39,995 nt of DNA from Winogradskyella sp. (GCF_013213975.1 NZ_JABSST010000021.1:1-39995), one strand, 5' to 3'. Shown: positions 1 to 9,127, numbered from the stretch's first letter. A program made the numbers and translations. The notes: generated from the letters alone by a model not told the origin.

Positions 1-37
1 TATTTATTCTATTTAGTATTTTCATTTGATTTAAATT

Positions 38-3028
38 TTAGTTGTGATTATGAGTTGAATGTTCATTGTCCATAGAATCGCAATGCAATAGCTCTTTCTC
101 TTTCTTTTTGATTGGCTGTGTCTTAAGACCTTTGTTTTTATCCTCAAGCATTAATCGCACAAGCTCACTTTTTTCTTTCTTAATGGCTTCGCGCATTTGC
201 TTATCTTTTTCAATGTCGAAGTAAGTGATCCCTTCAATAATTGTTTTTTCAGCTTTTGCGTAAATTGATAATGGATGGTCAGACCATAAAACAACATCAG
301 CATCTTTACCAACTTTTAAGCTACCAACGCGATCGTCTAGATGCAAGAGTTTCGCAGGATTCAACGTCACAAACTTTAAGGCGTCCTCTTCGCTGACACC
401 ACCGTATTTTACGGACTTAGCTGCTTCTTGATTTAAACGACGAGACATTTCTGCGTCGTCACTATTTATAGCAACCACAACACCTGCATTATGCATAATT
501 GCTGCGTTGTATGGTATAGCGTCATTTACCTCATACTTGTAGGCCCACCAATCGCTAAATGTGGAGCCACCAGCACCATGATCTTTCATCTTATCGGCAA
601 CTTTGTAGCCTTCTAAAATATGTGTGAAGGTGTTGATGTTAAAGTTGAACTTTTCAGCAACCTTCATTAACATATTAATCTCACTTTGAACATAAGAATG
701 GCAAGAAATAAAACGCTCTTTATTTAAAATTTCAGCTAACACTTCCATTTCAGCATCCTTGCGATAAGGCTTACCATTTTTCTTAGCATCATCATAGGCT
801 TTTGCTCTAGAGAAGTAGTCCATAAATACTTGTTCTACACCCATTCTTGACTGAGGGAAACGCTCGTTTCTATTGGATCTTGATTGCTTAACATTTTCAC
901 CTAAAGCAAACTTGATAAACTTAGGAGAGTTATCATACACCAAATCATCTGCTGATTCTCCCCATTTTAGTTTTATAATGGCCGAACGTCCTCCAATTGG
1001 GTTAGCAGAACCATGTAATATCTGAATAGATGTTACGCCACCTGCAAGGTTACGATAGATATCAATGTCTTCATCATCGATTACATCTTCTATGGTGACC
1101 TCTGCAGAAGAATTGTGACCTCCTTCATTAATCGATGCAGCTGCAATATGCGAGTGCTCATCTACAATACCTGCAGTAATGTGTTTTCCTGTAGCATCTA
1201 TAACCTTGGCCTTTCTGTCTGAAAGGTCTTTACCAATCTTAGCAATCTTTCCATCTTTAATTAATACATCCGTATTTTCAAGAATACCATCACTTTCATT
1301 GGTCCAAACCGTAGCATTTTTAAATAGTAAGGTTTCTGATTTTGGTTTTTCATCAAAACCAAATGCTAGGTTAGGATACGTAATGGGACTCATAAAAGCA
1401 TCCGTTGCTTTAGAGGCCATATCCTTTTTATCTTTCATTTTTTTATCAGATTCCTTTTGGATTTTGTTTGCATAAAATGGTAACTCATTACCATTTGGAA
1501 GTATAGCTTTACCATCAAGGCTGTTGCCATTTGCTGCATTGGCAACAACTCTAATAAATTCCTTTTTTAAACTATCTGCCGTTTTAAAAGTGAGATTAAT
1601 CCAATCGTCTGCATAATTCATCTTAGTGCCTAAGCTATTAGAACCACTTTCTAATTTGGCGTTTGGTTTTGATGTACTTCCTGTAATTGCAAGCTTGTAG
1701 TCGTTACCTCTCAACTTAAAGGTATAGTCACCATCAATATCTCTTACATTCATATCGGTAATGATATGAGGTGTGCCTTGTACCCAATTTTCAAACAACT
1801 TTGTCTTTTTATCAAAAATATCACCTGAAGTAATTAAGAAGTTGGCATAGCTACCAGATTTAAGTGTTCCTAAAAGGTCAGACTTACCAAGTAATCCAGC
1901 AGGTATAGTTGTTAAAGCTTCAAGTGCTTTTTGTTTTGAAAGCCCACGTTCTATGGCTTTCATTAAATTAGACTTGAATGATTTTTTAGACTTTAAACCG
2001 TGCGTTGTCAATGCAAAATTAATTTCATTCTCAGCTAATAGTCTCGGATTATGAGGTTCTTGGTTCCAAGCACGCATATCACTTAAGGATAGGGTAGATG
2101 CTAATAAGGCATTATCTACATCATAGGCTAATCTAAAATCAATTGGCAAAATAATGGTTGCATTAGTACCCTTAACTTCATTGATACGCTCATATTCATC
2201 GCCACCTCCAACAATAGTATACTGTACGTTAGAGACGTCACCAACTTTATCAGCACGCATTAAATTAGCTCTACTTCCTGCTTCAAAAATCTGTAATAAG
2301 TTCTTATTGCCATTCAATGCCTCAAGTGCTAAATCTTTAGTGTCTACATTACCATCGGCATACCAATTGGCATCGTTATACATTTGTCTCAGTAAGGCCA
2401 TACTTCCCATAATTGAAGAAGGGTAAGCTTGACGAGATGTTACACTCTTGCTAAATGAAAAATGCTGTGTTGTTTCGCCATCAACAACACGTTTTGAATT
2501 GTCAGCGTCATTATTAAGTGCAATTAGTGCACCTGTTCCACGTGCAATACCATCGGGCATATGTGTATTTACAACACCAAATCCGAGTTGGTGCATTTGA
2601 GAGGCTGTTTTACTATCATATTTAAAACTTGCCATCACGTCTTGTTCAGGCATAATATGGTCATTCCAATAAAAACCACTTCGGCTCGCGCCATAGCGCG
2701 GACCATTGCCTCCACGTTCTGGTTTCTTAACACCAAACGTGGTATAGATATCTATAAAAGATGGATATATACTTTTACCAGTTAGGTCAATCTTAGTGGT
2801 GTTTTTTGGAATACTAACAGATGTTCCAACACTGACCACTTTACCATTTTTTATTAAAAGTGTGGCATTTTCTATCGTTTCTGTTGGTGTTACGTGAATT
2901 GTTGCATTGGTGAATGCCGTGTAATTGGAATTATTTGCTTTTACCCCAGTATTGCTAGGAAAGTAATCTTGTGCAAATAGCGAAAAACTGCACATAAAAA
3001 TGAGCAGTCGAAATAGTGTTTTCGTCAT
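38..3028 (-). CDS. Secreted two-module amidohydrolase family protein
   Basis: Protein of 996 residues with an N-terminal signal peptide (hydrophobic stretch ending near FAQD), so probably exported to the periplasm. It contains two amidohydrolase-like modules. The second, from about residue 565, keeps the metal-site pattern of the superfamily: DEHSH after the first strand, CHS and THIL histidines further on, and an INSDD aspartate near the end. The first module (about 50-410) has the flanking beta-sandwich and the closing helix typical of the fold, but reads IDIYTTFG where the HxH motif should be, so it is probably not catalytic. The C-terminal tail is charged and ends in a short His-rich stretch (HSTHNHN). 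The substrate cannot be told; imidazolonepropionase-like or peptidase-like hydrolysis is possible. Ends in TAA. It lies 79 bp downstream of the DUF3810 gene on the same strand. Confidence 0.85.
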   Translation of the reverse strand: MTKTLFRLLIFMCSFSLFAQDYFPSNTGVKANNSNYTAFTNATIHVTPTETIENATLLIKNGKVVSVGTSVSIPKNTTKIDLTGKSIYPSFIDIYTTFGVKKPERGGNGPRYGASRSGFYWNDHIMPEQDVMASFKYDSKTASQMHQLGFGVVNTHMPDGIARGTGALIALNNDADNSKRVVDGETTQHFSFSKSVTSRQAYPSSIMGSMALLRQMYNDANWYADGNVDTKDLALEALNGNKNLLQIFEAGSRANLMRADKVGDVSNVQYTIVGGGDEYERINEVKGTNATIILPIDFRLAYDVDNALLASTLSLSDMRAWNQEPHNPRLLAENEINFALTTHGLKSKKSFKSNLMKAIERGLSKQKALEALTTIPAGLLGKSDLLGTLKSGSYANFLITSGDIFDKKTKLFENWVQGTPHIITDMNVRDIDGDYTFKLRGNDYKLAITGSTSKPNAKLESGSNSLGTKMNYADDWINLTFKTADSLKKEFIRVVANAANGNSLDGKAILPNGNELPFYANKIQKESDKKMKDKKDMASKATDAFMSPITYPNLAFGFDEKPKSETLLFKNATVWTNESDGILENTDVLIKDGKIAKIGKDLSDRKAKVIDATGKHITAGIVDEHSHIAAASINEGGHNSSAEVTIEDVIDDEDIDIYRNLAGGVTSIQILHGSANPIGGRSAIIKLKWGESADDLVYDNSPKFIKFALGENVKQSRSNRNERFPQSRMGVEQVFMDYFSRAKAYDDAKKNGKPYRKDAEMEVLAEILNKERFISCHSYVQSEINMLMKVAEKFNFNINTFTHILEGYKVADKMKDHGAGGSTFSDWWAYKYEVNDAIPYNAAIMHNAGVVVAINSDDAEMSRRLNQEAAKSVKYGGVSEEDALKFVTLNPAKLLHLDDRVGSLKVGKDADVVLWSDHPLSIYAKAEKTIIEGITYFDIEKDKQMREAIKKEKSELVRLMLEDKNKGLKTQPIKKKEKELLHCDSMDNEHSTHNHN
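2534..2549. promoter_or_regulatory. parS-like 16-mer inside the amidohydrolase gene
   Basis: TGTTCCACGTGCAATA agrees with the parS form TGTTCCACGTGAAACA at 14 of 16 positions, with the central CACGTG intact. I saw no other CACGTG in the window. Chance occurrence is quite possible, since it also encodes ordinary residues (IARGTG) of the host protein. Confidence 0.3.
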
Positions 3029-3107
3029 AAATTAGTTGATTTGTTTGTCTCAATAAAGATATGAATAAACAATAATAATGAAATCGCTAAGTGACGAATT
3101 TAACGTT

Positions 3108-4175
3108 TTATAAGGATCTATTTTCATAATAGTTTACCAGAAGTGCCACCACATAACTATAACTACTCATACCAGCAGATTGGTTATTCGATTTTAAAAA
3201 CGCATCGTATGTTTTTTCAAAAACTGGTTCCAAAGGATTGGTATAAGACTTCCAAAAGATATCTACCTCTTGGTAATTTTTTAGGATTCCTTTATTAACA
3301 CCTTCGAGAGTTTGATAATAGGTGTCCTTATCCCTTCTAAAAATTTCAACAAGACAATGACGTAATCCAAAAGTATAGCCAGAATACTGAAAATAAGGAT
3401 CGTCATTATGTATTGCAGCTAAACTCCCAATGAAATTCGCCTCGTTTTCAGCTGCATACCCGATTTGGTGGGCTATCTCATGACAAGAGGTACTTGGGAA
3501 TTTATAGGTTGGAATCATACCATCAACCTGAGCTTCATTAGTAAATGGATTTAGATAGCCAGAAAATCCCATATATGTAAGTGGTAAACTGTAAATGGAC
3601 GTTTTAATACTTTTTGGGCTGTAGTAAAATTGTGGATGAACTTGGGCTAAATTATCATAGCCATTGTTCACTTTTTTAAGTATTTCAGATTTTGAAAATG
3701 GCATTTCTACTTTAGTAGAATCATTTGCTGCTAATTTTGAGTGAACTGCATTTGATTTTTCAATAAGACGCTTTGTGAAACTTAAGAGTTCTTCAGTAGT
3801 ATATTCAGAATCTAATTTTAACGAATGGTAAAGTGGTTGTCTGTAATAATTATAAGCCCATAAAAGATGAAAAGCAAAATATCCTAAAGATAGCACTGCG
3901 CCAATATCTAATAGCCAATGAATAGTATCTTTTATTATTCGTTTTCTATTAACTATGAACCATCTAACGATATAAACACTTGCTAAAGTGTAGAGCATAT
4001 CTCCAATGGAAATAGGTAGCCATCCAAAGCTATAACGCATTAACTTTGAAATAAAAACATAAACACCATTACTGTAATATTGTTCGACAAATTCAGGATA
4101 ATTTTTAAGAATAGACGTGATTAAAATCTGAACAATCAGAAATAAAGTGATGACTAATTTTTTGTTTTTCATCAT
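3108..4175 (-). CDS. DUF3810 family membrane protein with HExxH motif
   Basis: Protein of 355 residues. Three hydrophobic segments occupy the first 110 residues (about 7-24, 48-72 and 88-108), followed by a soluble domain. That domain contains HEIAH at about residues 231-235 followed by ENEANF, the pattern of a zinc metallopeptidase with a downstream glutamate as third ligand. The overall architecture matches the Bacteroidota family DUF3810. Activity and substrate are unknown; membrane-anchored proteolysis is an inference from the motif. Two in-frame ATG codons sit at the start (MMK), and either could be used. The gene is divergent from pepD across a 60-bp gap. Confidence 0.8.
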   Translation of the reverse strand: MMKNKKLVITLFLIVQILITSILKNYPEFVEQYYSNGVYVFISKLMRYSFGWLPISIGDMLYTLASVYIVRWFIVNRKRIIKDTIHWLLDIGAVLSLGYFAFHLLWAYNYYRQPLYHSLKLDSEYTTEELLSFTKRLIEKSNAVHSKLAANDSTKVEMPFSKSEILKKVNNGYDNLAQVHPQFYYSPKSIKTSIYSLPLTYMGFSGYLNPFTNEAQVDGMIPTYKFPSTSCHEIAHQIGYAAENEANFIGSLAAIHNDDPYFQYSGYTFGLRHCLVEIFRRDKDTYYQTLEGVNKGILKNYQEVDIFWKSYTNPLEPVFEKTYDAFLKSNNQSAGMSSYSYVVALLVNYYENRSL

Positions 4176-4207
4176 GAATCAAAAATAGAAAATAGTTTTA
4201 GTTTGGT

Positions 4208-4215
4208 TACCTTTG
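4208..4215 (+). promoter_or_regulatory. Putative -7 promoter element for pepD
   Basis: TACCTTTG matches the Bacteroidota -7 consensus TAnnTTTG exactly and lies 20 bp before the pepD ATG. I find no TTG at the expected spacing upstream, so only half the promoter is supported. Confidence 0.4.
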
Positions 4216-4235
4216 TAAGCGTTAAAAATTAAGAT

Positions 4236-5696
4236 ATGAGTCAAGCGATAAGAGCCCTAGAACCAAAAGTACTTTGGAATAAATTTGCAGATTTAAATGC
4301 AGTTCCGCGTCCTTCTAAAAAAGAGGAACGCGTTATAAAATTTATGAAAGATTTTGGTGAAAAATTGGGTTTAGAAACTATTGAAGATGCGGTAGGTAAT
4401 GTAATTATTAGAAAACCGGCTACTAAAGGTTTGGAAGATCGAAAACCAATCGTAATGCAATCGCATTTAGACATGGTACACCAAAAGAATAACGATACCG
4501 TTTTTGATTTCGATACTCAAGGCATTGAAATGTATGTTGAAGACGATTGGGTAAAGGCAAAAGGTACGACTTTAGGTGCTGATAATGGTTTAGGAGTAGC
4601 AACGATCATGGCCATACTTGAAAGTGATACAATAGCACATCCAGATTTAGAAGCCTTATTTACTATCGATGAAGAAACTGGTATGACTGGTGCCATGGGC
4701 TTAAAGGGTGGTCTTTTAAAGGGTGATATCCTTTTAAATTTAGATACCGAAGAAGATGATGAAATTGGAGTAGGTTGTGCAGGTGGTTTAGACATTACAG
4801 CAACACGTTCATATAATCAAGAACAATTGTCTTCTAAAGAATTATCTGCTTTTAAAATAGAAGTCAAAGGACTTCAAGGAGGTCATTCTGGAATGCAGAT
4901 TCATGAAGGCTTAGGTAATGCCAATAAAATTATGAATCGTCTCTTATTTGCAGTTTTAGAAGATATCAGAATTTCTGAAATTGATGGAGGTAGTTTACGT
5001 AATGCAATTCCCAGAGAAAGTGGAGCTACCGTTGTCGTTAGATCAAACAAAGAGGACCGTTTTCTTAATGTATTCAATGCATTGTCAGAGACTATTAAGA
5101 AAGAATATAAAACGATGGAACCTGAATTACAGGTGGTATTTAATAAAGTTGAGTTACCAATACATGTGATGACGCAGGATGTTCAGGAATTAATAGTAAA
5201 AGCCCTTTATGCAGCACACAACGGTGTTTATCGCATGAGTGCTGATATACCAGACTTGGTAGAGACCTCTAATAATATGGCTCGTGTAGTCGTGAAAGAT
5301 GGTAATATTAAAGTAGGATGTTTAACACGAAGCTCGGTTGAGACATCTAAAATGGATCTGGCTAATGTTTTAAAATCAACCTTTGAACTTGCGGGTTGTG
5401 AGGTGGAATTTTCAGGTGACTATCCAGGATGGGCGCCTAATATGAACTCGGCCATTTTAAAAGTTATGGTTCCTATTTATGAACGATTAAATAATGGTGA
5501 AAAACCTCATGTTGCAGCTTGTCATGCAGGGTTAGAATGCGGTATTCTTGGTCAGAATTATCCTGATTTGGATATGATTAGTTTTGGTCCTAATATTAAG
5601 GGTGCTCATTCGCCTGATGAACGTGCTCAAATTTCTTCGGTCCAAAAATACTGGGAATTTGTTCTAGAGATTTTAAAGAACATTCCTAAGGCATAA
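4236..5696 (+). CDS. pepD: Aminoacyl-histidine dipeptidase (cytosol non-specific dipeptidase, M20 family)
   Basis: Protein of 486 residues, the usual length for PepD, with no signal peptide, so cytoplasmic. It carries the M20C metal-site landmarks in order: QSHLDMV (first zinc histidine and nearby aspartate), LGADNGLG (bridging aspartate), TIDEETGMTGA (catalytic glutamate pair), NLDTEEDDE (zinc aspartate) and, near the end, CHAGLECG plus FGPNIKGAHSPDE with the last histidine. The family hydrolyses Xaa-His and other dipeptides and serves peptide salvage. It is a single-gene unit between a divergent neighbour and a hairpin terminator that begins right at its stop codon. Confidence 0.95.
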   Translation: MSQAIRALEPKVLWNKFADLNAVPRPSKKEERVIKFMKDFGEKLGLETIEDAVGNVIIRKPATKGLEDRKPIVMQSHLDMVHQKNNDTVFDFDTQGIEMYVEDDWVKAKGTTLGADNGLGVATIMAILESDTIAHPDLEALFTIDEETGMTGAMGLKGGLLKGDILLNLDTEEDDEIGVGCAGGLDITATRSYNQEQLSSKELSAFKIEVKGLQGGHSGMQIHEGLGNANKIMNRLLFAVLEDIRISEIDGGSLRNAIPRESGATVVVRSNKEDRFLNVFNALSETIKKEYKTMEPELQVVFNKVELPIHVMTQDVQELIVKALYAAHNGVYRMSADIPDLVETSNNMARVVVKDGNIKVGCLTRSSVETSKMDLANVLKSTFELAGCEVEFSGDYPGWAPNMNSAILKVMVPIYERLNNGEKPHVAACHAGLECGILGQNYPDLDMISFGPNIKGAHSPDERAQISSVQKYWEFVLEILKNIPKA

Positions 5697-5697
5697 A

Positions 5698-5723
5698 AAA
5701 AGGCTGCTCATAGGCAGCCTTTT
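5698..5723. terminator. Bidirectional rho-independent terminator
   Basis: A perfect 10-bp stem (AAAAGGCTGC with GCAGCCTTTT) around a 6-base loop. It lies between the convergent pepD and cyclophilin-FKBP genes. The T-run is four bases on the plus side and seven on the minus side, so it should stop minus-strand transcripts at least as well. Confidence 0.85.
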
Positions 5724-5741
5724 CAGTTTATTTCAATTTGC

Positions 5742-6953
5742 TTATTCAGCAATACTTGCAATTTCAATATCAAAAACTAAGTTAGTTCTTGCAGGAATTA
5801 ATGGTGCTCTGCCTGCTTCCCCATATCCCAGATAGTAAGGAATAAATACGCGTGCTTTATCACCAACCTTCATATTTAGCATAGCTTCCCTAAACCCTGC
5901 CACCAAAGTCGCACTTTGATTATACGGCATTGTAAATGCTTTATACTGGCCGGCTTTGTCTTGACGCTCGTCATATTTTCCATTTTTTTCAGCTATTTCT
6001 TTCCAAGTGGTCCAGAATAAGGTACCATCTTCAAAATAACCTGCGCAGTCTATATTTACACGCTGTGCTGAAGTAGGTTTTACACCATCACTCTCGTGAG
6101 TAAATATCATAGCCATTCCAGTTGGCGAATCAATACGTCTGCCGTCTAAGGATTCATTTTTCTTTAACCAATCTTCTTTAGCTTTCTTAGCTAAATCTTC
6201 GGCCTTTTTCTTAGCTTCATCCCGTATTGATCTGAATGTTTCTTCGACTTTTGGCATTTCTTCTTCAAATACTTTTGGTGCATCAAAGAACGTTGCCTCC
6301 TTACCTTTTCTTATGATGGTTACTTTAGTAATGTATACATCTTCAACGGGCTTATGATTTCGCGCTCTAGGATTAACAACTTCTACATTAGAAATTGAAT
6401 CCTGAACCTCTAACCCTTTTACTAATTCTCCGAAAACTGAGTGACAGCTTACTCTAGGCTGATCGCAAGGTTTCAAATTACCATTTGTATCAAAGAAATT
6501 TCCTCTTGTATATGGTGCTTCTGTTATAAAGAATTGACTTCCGTTAGTATTAATGCCTCCAGCATTTGCCATAGATAAAATACCAGGCTTGTCATGTTTT
6601 AATTCTGGACTAAAATCAGCAGCAAACCGATAGCCAGGAGTACCGCGACCATCGCCTTGGGGATCTCCACCTTGAATCATAAACTTATCCATAACGCGAT
6701 GGAAGGTTAAACTATCGTAGAACGGTTTACCTTGATACTGTTCTGCCGCCATTGGATGGTTCCCTTCTGCAAGTGCTACGAAGTTGGCCACAGTAACTGG
6801 GACCTTATCATAGAATAATTTAGCTAACATAGTACCTTTAGAGGTTTCGATTTCAGCATAAAGTCCGTCCTCTAATTCTGGATATTTTTCTTGGCAAGAA
6901 ATATTTACCAATACAAGTAATACAACGATGGCTGTAAGTGTTTTTTTAATCAT
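5742..6953 (-). CDS. Lipoprotein peptidylprolyl isomerase, cyclophilin plus FKBP fusion
   Basis: Protein of 403 residues. A lipoprotein-like signal (VLVNISC) gives Cys20 as the probable lipid anchor. Residues about 30-215 form a cyclophilin-type domain, with FHRVMDKFMIQGGDPQGDG and NTNGSQFFIT as its active-site signatures. A Lys/Glu-rich helical linker (about 225-270) follows. Residues about 290-403 resemble an FKBP domain, with MLNMKVGDKARVFIPYYLGYG and a terminal LVFDIEI strand. Two unrelated proline isomerase folds on one chain suggest an envelope folding helper. The start codon overlaps the end of gldI by 8 bp, so the two are likely translated together. Confidence 0.9.
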   Translation of the reverse strand: MIKKTLTAIVVLLVLVNISCQEKYPELEDGLYAEIETSKGTMLAKLFYDKVPVTVANFVALAEGNHPMAAEQYQGKPFYDSLTFHRVMDKFMIQGGDPQGDGRGTPGYRFAADFSPELKHDKPGILSMANAGGINTNGSQFFITEAPYTRGNFFDTNGNLKPCDQPRVSCHSVFGELVKGLEVQDSISNVEVVNPRARNHKPVEDVYITKVTIIRKGKEATFFDAPKVFEEEMPKVEETFRSIRDEAKKKAEDLAKKAKEDWLKKNESLDGRRIDSPTGMAMIFTHESDGVKPTSAQRVNIDCAGYFEDGTLFWTTWKEIAEKNGKYDERQDKAGQYKAFTMPYNQSATLVAGFREAMLNMKVGDKARVFIPYYLGYGEAGRAPLIPARTNLVFDIEIASIAE

Positions 6954-7479
6954 TTTCTTGAGTTATTGTATTTAGTGTTACTTCGCAAATTAGCGGAACA
7001 TTTGTTCCTATTTTATTATCATCTCCATAATAACCGTATGCTTTTTGAGATGGAAAGATAAACGTAATATGGTCTCCTGGATTCATAAGTTTAAGACCTT
7101 CTCTTAAACCAGTGAACAATTCCTGTTTGTCCATAACGTAAGTCTTTTTTTCTTTGGTATAAATTTCTCTGCCATTGAGATCAGAGACATTGTATTCAAA
7201 ATCAATGATGTCACCAAAATCAGGTTGTATGTTTTTATTGTCGCCTTTGGTTTTATAAGAATACCAAAAACCACTTTCTGAGGCAATGTATTCTCGTTCA
7301 GGATTATTCTTAATGATATCTTGAATCAATAATTTTTCTTGCTCGTTAAGTTTTCTATTTCGTTCTGCAGATTCTTTTAAGAAAGAACCAGATTGCACCG
7401 TTTCTGGAAGTCTAGCTTCTGGTGATTTACAACTTAAGCAAATCAGAAACAAAGCAAATATGAGTAGTAGGTTCTTCAT
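6946..7479 (-). CDS. gldI: Gliding motility-associated FKBP-type PPIase lipoprotein GldI
   Basis: I take the ATG at 7479, giving 177 residues. The frame stays open upstream to 7548, but that adds an unlikely polar leader overlapping nrnA, whereas the chosen start gives a lipoprotein signal (LFALFLICLSC) directly. The mature part carries an FKBP fold: GDIIDFEYNVSDLNG, GLREGLKLMNPGDHITFIFP, an AYGYYG loop, and a final strand VPLICEVTLNTI. GldI of Flavobacterium johnsoniae is a lipoprotein needed for gliding; the match here is by domain, length and context. Other gld genes are not in this window. It lies 10 bp after nrnA and overlaps the next PPIase gene. Confidence 0.85.
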   Translation of the reverse strand: MKNLLLIFALFLICLSCKSPEARLPETVQSGSFLKESAERNRKLNEQEKLLIQDIIKNNPEREYIASESGFWYSYKTKGDNKNIQPDFGDIIDFEYNVSDLNGREIYTKEKKTYVMDKQELFTGLREGLKLMNPGDHITFIFPSQKAYGYYGDDNKIGTNVPLICEVTLNTITQEND

Positions 7480-7489
7480 TTTGAATATT

Positions 7490-8512
7490 TTATTGTTTTG
7501 GGGACAATTGTTCTTTATACTGTGGTAATATACTAATAAATTTATCAACTGTAGCTTCTAAACTCTCATGACTGCGTCCGCCAGCGGCATTGGTATGACC
7601 ACCACCATTAAAATGCGCTCTTGAAAATTCATTAACGGAAAACTCACCTTTACTTCTCAAGGAGATTTTAATAATATCGTCTTGTTTATTTTCAATAAAT
7701 ATAGCCGCAAACACAATGCCTTTGAGTGATAATCCGTAATTGACAAAGCCTTCCGTATCTCCTTTCTTAAAATTGAATTCATCCAACTCATCTTGAGATA
7801 AGGTAATATATGATGTAAACAATTCTGGAATCACTTTGAGATTTTGCATTGCTCTACCCAAAAGCTGAAGACGGCTGTAACGGTTAGTGTCAAAAACTTT
7901 ATTATGTATTTCAGAATTGTTAGCCCCTTTGGCTATGAGTTGACTTACAACATCATGGGTTCTGCTAGTGGTAGACGGAAATCTGAATGATCCAGTATCT
8001 GTCATAATACCAGTGTAAAGACAAGTCGCAATATCACTGTTTACCTTTTCCAGATCACCTAATTGTTCTATGAAATTATAAACCATTTCGCATGTCGATG
8101 ACATACTCACATCAGAATACATGTATTTTGCATAATCATCAGGTTGTTGATGATGATCTATCATAATCTTTGTAGCAGTTGATGCTTCCAATGAATTTAA
8201 CATTTCACCAGCACGATGTAGAGCATTAAAATCTAGAGTAAATATCAGGCTGGCTTCATGAATTAATCCTTCAGCTTTATCTTGATCATTTTCAAAAATT
8301 AAAACACTATCATCTCCAGGCAACCACTTTAAAAAATTTGGATAATCATTCGGTACAATAACATTTGCATCATGACCTAGTTCTGATAAATAGTGATTAA
8401 GCGCAAGTGTAGAACCCATAGCATCACCATCAGGATTTTTGTGTGGAACAATTACAATGTTTTGAGCCTGACTCAAAACCGTTTTTAATTCTTTCAATTG
8501 GGTCTTATTCAT
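7490..8512 (-). CDS. nrnA: DHH/DHHA1 phosphoesterase, NrnA-like (oligoribonuclease / pAp phosphatase)
   Basis: Protein of 340 residues, the standard NrnA length, cytoplasmic. It has the DHH-family motifs in order: IVPHKNPDGDAMGS (motif I), a TLDFN segment, DHHQQPDDYA (motif III, the name-giving DHH), TGIMTDTGSFR, and at the C-terminus the DHHA1 substrate loop FNGGGHTNAAGG. Family members degrade short oligoribonucleotides and dephosphorylate 3'-phosphoadenosine 5'-phosphate; some act on linear cyclic-di-AMP products. Which substrate dominates here cannot be read from sequence. It is the first gene of the nrnA-gldI-PPIase unit and is divergent from ndk. Confidence 0.9.
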   Translation of the reverse strand: MNKTQLKELKTVLSQAQNIVIVPHKNPDGDAMGSTLALNHYLSELGHDANVIVPNDYPNFLKWLPGDDSVLIFENDQDKAEGLIHEASLIFTLDFNALHRAGEMLNSLEASTATKIMIDHHQQPDDYAKYMYSDVSMSSTCEMVYNFIEQLGDLEKVNSDIATCLYTGIMTDTGSFRFPSTTSRTHDVVSQLIAKGANNSEIHNKVFDTNRYSRLQLLGRAMQNLKVIPELFTSYITLSQDELDEFNFKKGDTEGFVNYGLSLKGIVFAAIFIENKQDDIIKISLRSKGEFSVNEFSRAHFNGGGHTNAAGGRSHESLEATVDKFISILPQYKEQLSPKQ

Positions 8513-8595
8513 AGTTGACGAAGATACAATTTTTTATAATCCAAGATCTTGATTTAAGACAATTGAAATGATAAAGAATTATTAAAATTGCTGAC

Positions 8596-8625
8596 TTGAT
8601 AAATTAAATAAATAGGTTACTTTTG
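8596..8625 (+). promoter_or_regulatory. Bacteroidota-type promoter for ndk
   Basis: TTG at 8596-8598, a 19-base spacer, and TACTTTTG at 8618-8625 together match the TTG-N19-TAnnTTTG housekeeping promoter of the phylum. The -7 element ends 24 bp before the ndk ATG. This is the best-formed promoter in the window. Confidence 0.7.
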
Positions 8626-8649
8626 CACCACAATTAAAAAAAATACATA

Positions 8650-9069
8650 ATGGCAACTAATAGAACATTTACAATGTTAAAGCCAGACGCGGTTGAAAAA
8701 GGACACGTTGGCGCAATTATAGAAAAAATTACAGCTTCAGGATTCAGAATTGTAGCGATGAAGTTAACGCAAATGACTGCTGCTGACGCTCAAGAATTTT
8801 ATGCAATCCACAAAGAGCGTCCATTCTTTCCAGAATTAGTAGAATACATGACGCGAGGACCAATCGTTGCAGCAATCTTAGAAAAGGATAATGCTGTTGA
8901 AGATTTTAGAACCTTAATTGGTGCAACTAACCCTGCTGATGCAGCAGAAGGTACTATTCGTAAGTTATATGCAGCATCTATAGGTGAAAATGCAGTACAC
9001 GGTAGTGATAGTGACGATAATGCAGCTATTGAAGGTGCATTCCATTTTGCTGGAAGAGAAATGTTCTAA
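8650..9069 (+). CDS. ndk: Nucleoside-diphosphate kinase
   Basis: Protein of 139 residues, full length for bacterial NDK. It transfers the gamma phosphate of ATP to other nucleoside diphosphates through a phosphohistidine. The catalytic histidine is His117 in the signature NAVHGSDSD; the N-terminal FTMLKPDAV lysine and the [11 protein letters not shown] and [14 protein letters not shown] segments are all present. Single-gene unit with its own promoter and terminator, set between two minus-strand genes. Confidence 0.97.
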   Translation: MATNRTFTMLKPDAVEKGHVGAIIEKITASGFRIVAMKLTQMTAADAQEFYAIHKERPFFPELVEYMTRGPIVAAILEKDNAVEDFRTLIGATNPADAAEGTIRKLYAASIGENAVHGSDSDDNAAIEGAFHFAGREMF

Positions 9070-9092
9070 GAACGTTGTTATAAACAAAATAT

Positions 9093-9119
9093 AAAACCAT
9101 CCGACCGGATGGTTTTTTT
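9093..9119 (+). terminator. Rho-independent terminator of ndk
   Basis: Inverted repeat AAAACCATCCG / CGGATGGTTTT with a 2-base centre (the real loop is probably 6-8 bases), followed by a run of seven T on the plus strand. It may also act weakly on the convergent serine hydrolase gene. Confidence 0.85.
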
Positions 9120-9127
9120 ATTCTATA

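Noticed and set aside
4180..4187. Minus-strand TATTTTTG as promoter of the DUF3810 gene
   Set aside because: It ends only 5 bp before the ATG, which would need a leaderless transcript, and no upstream TTG is present.
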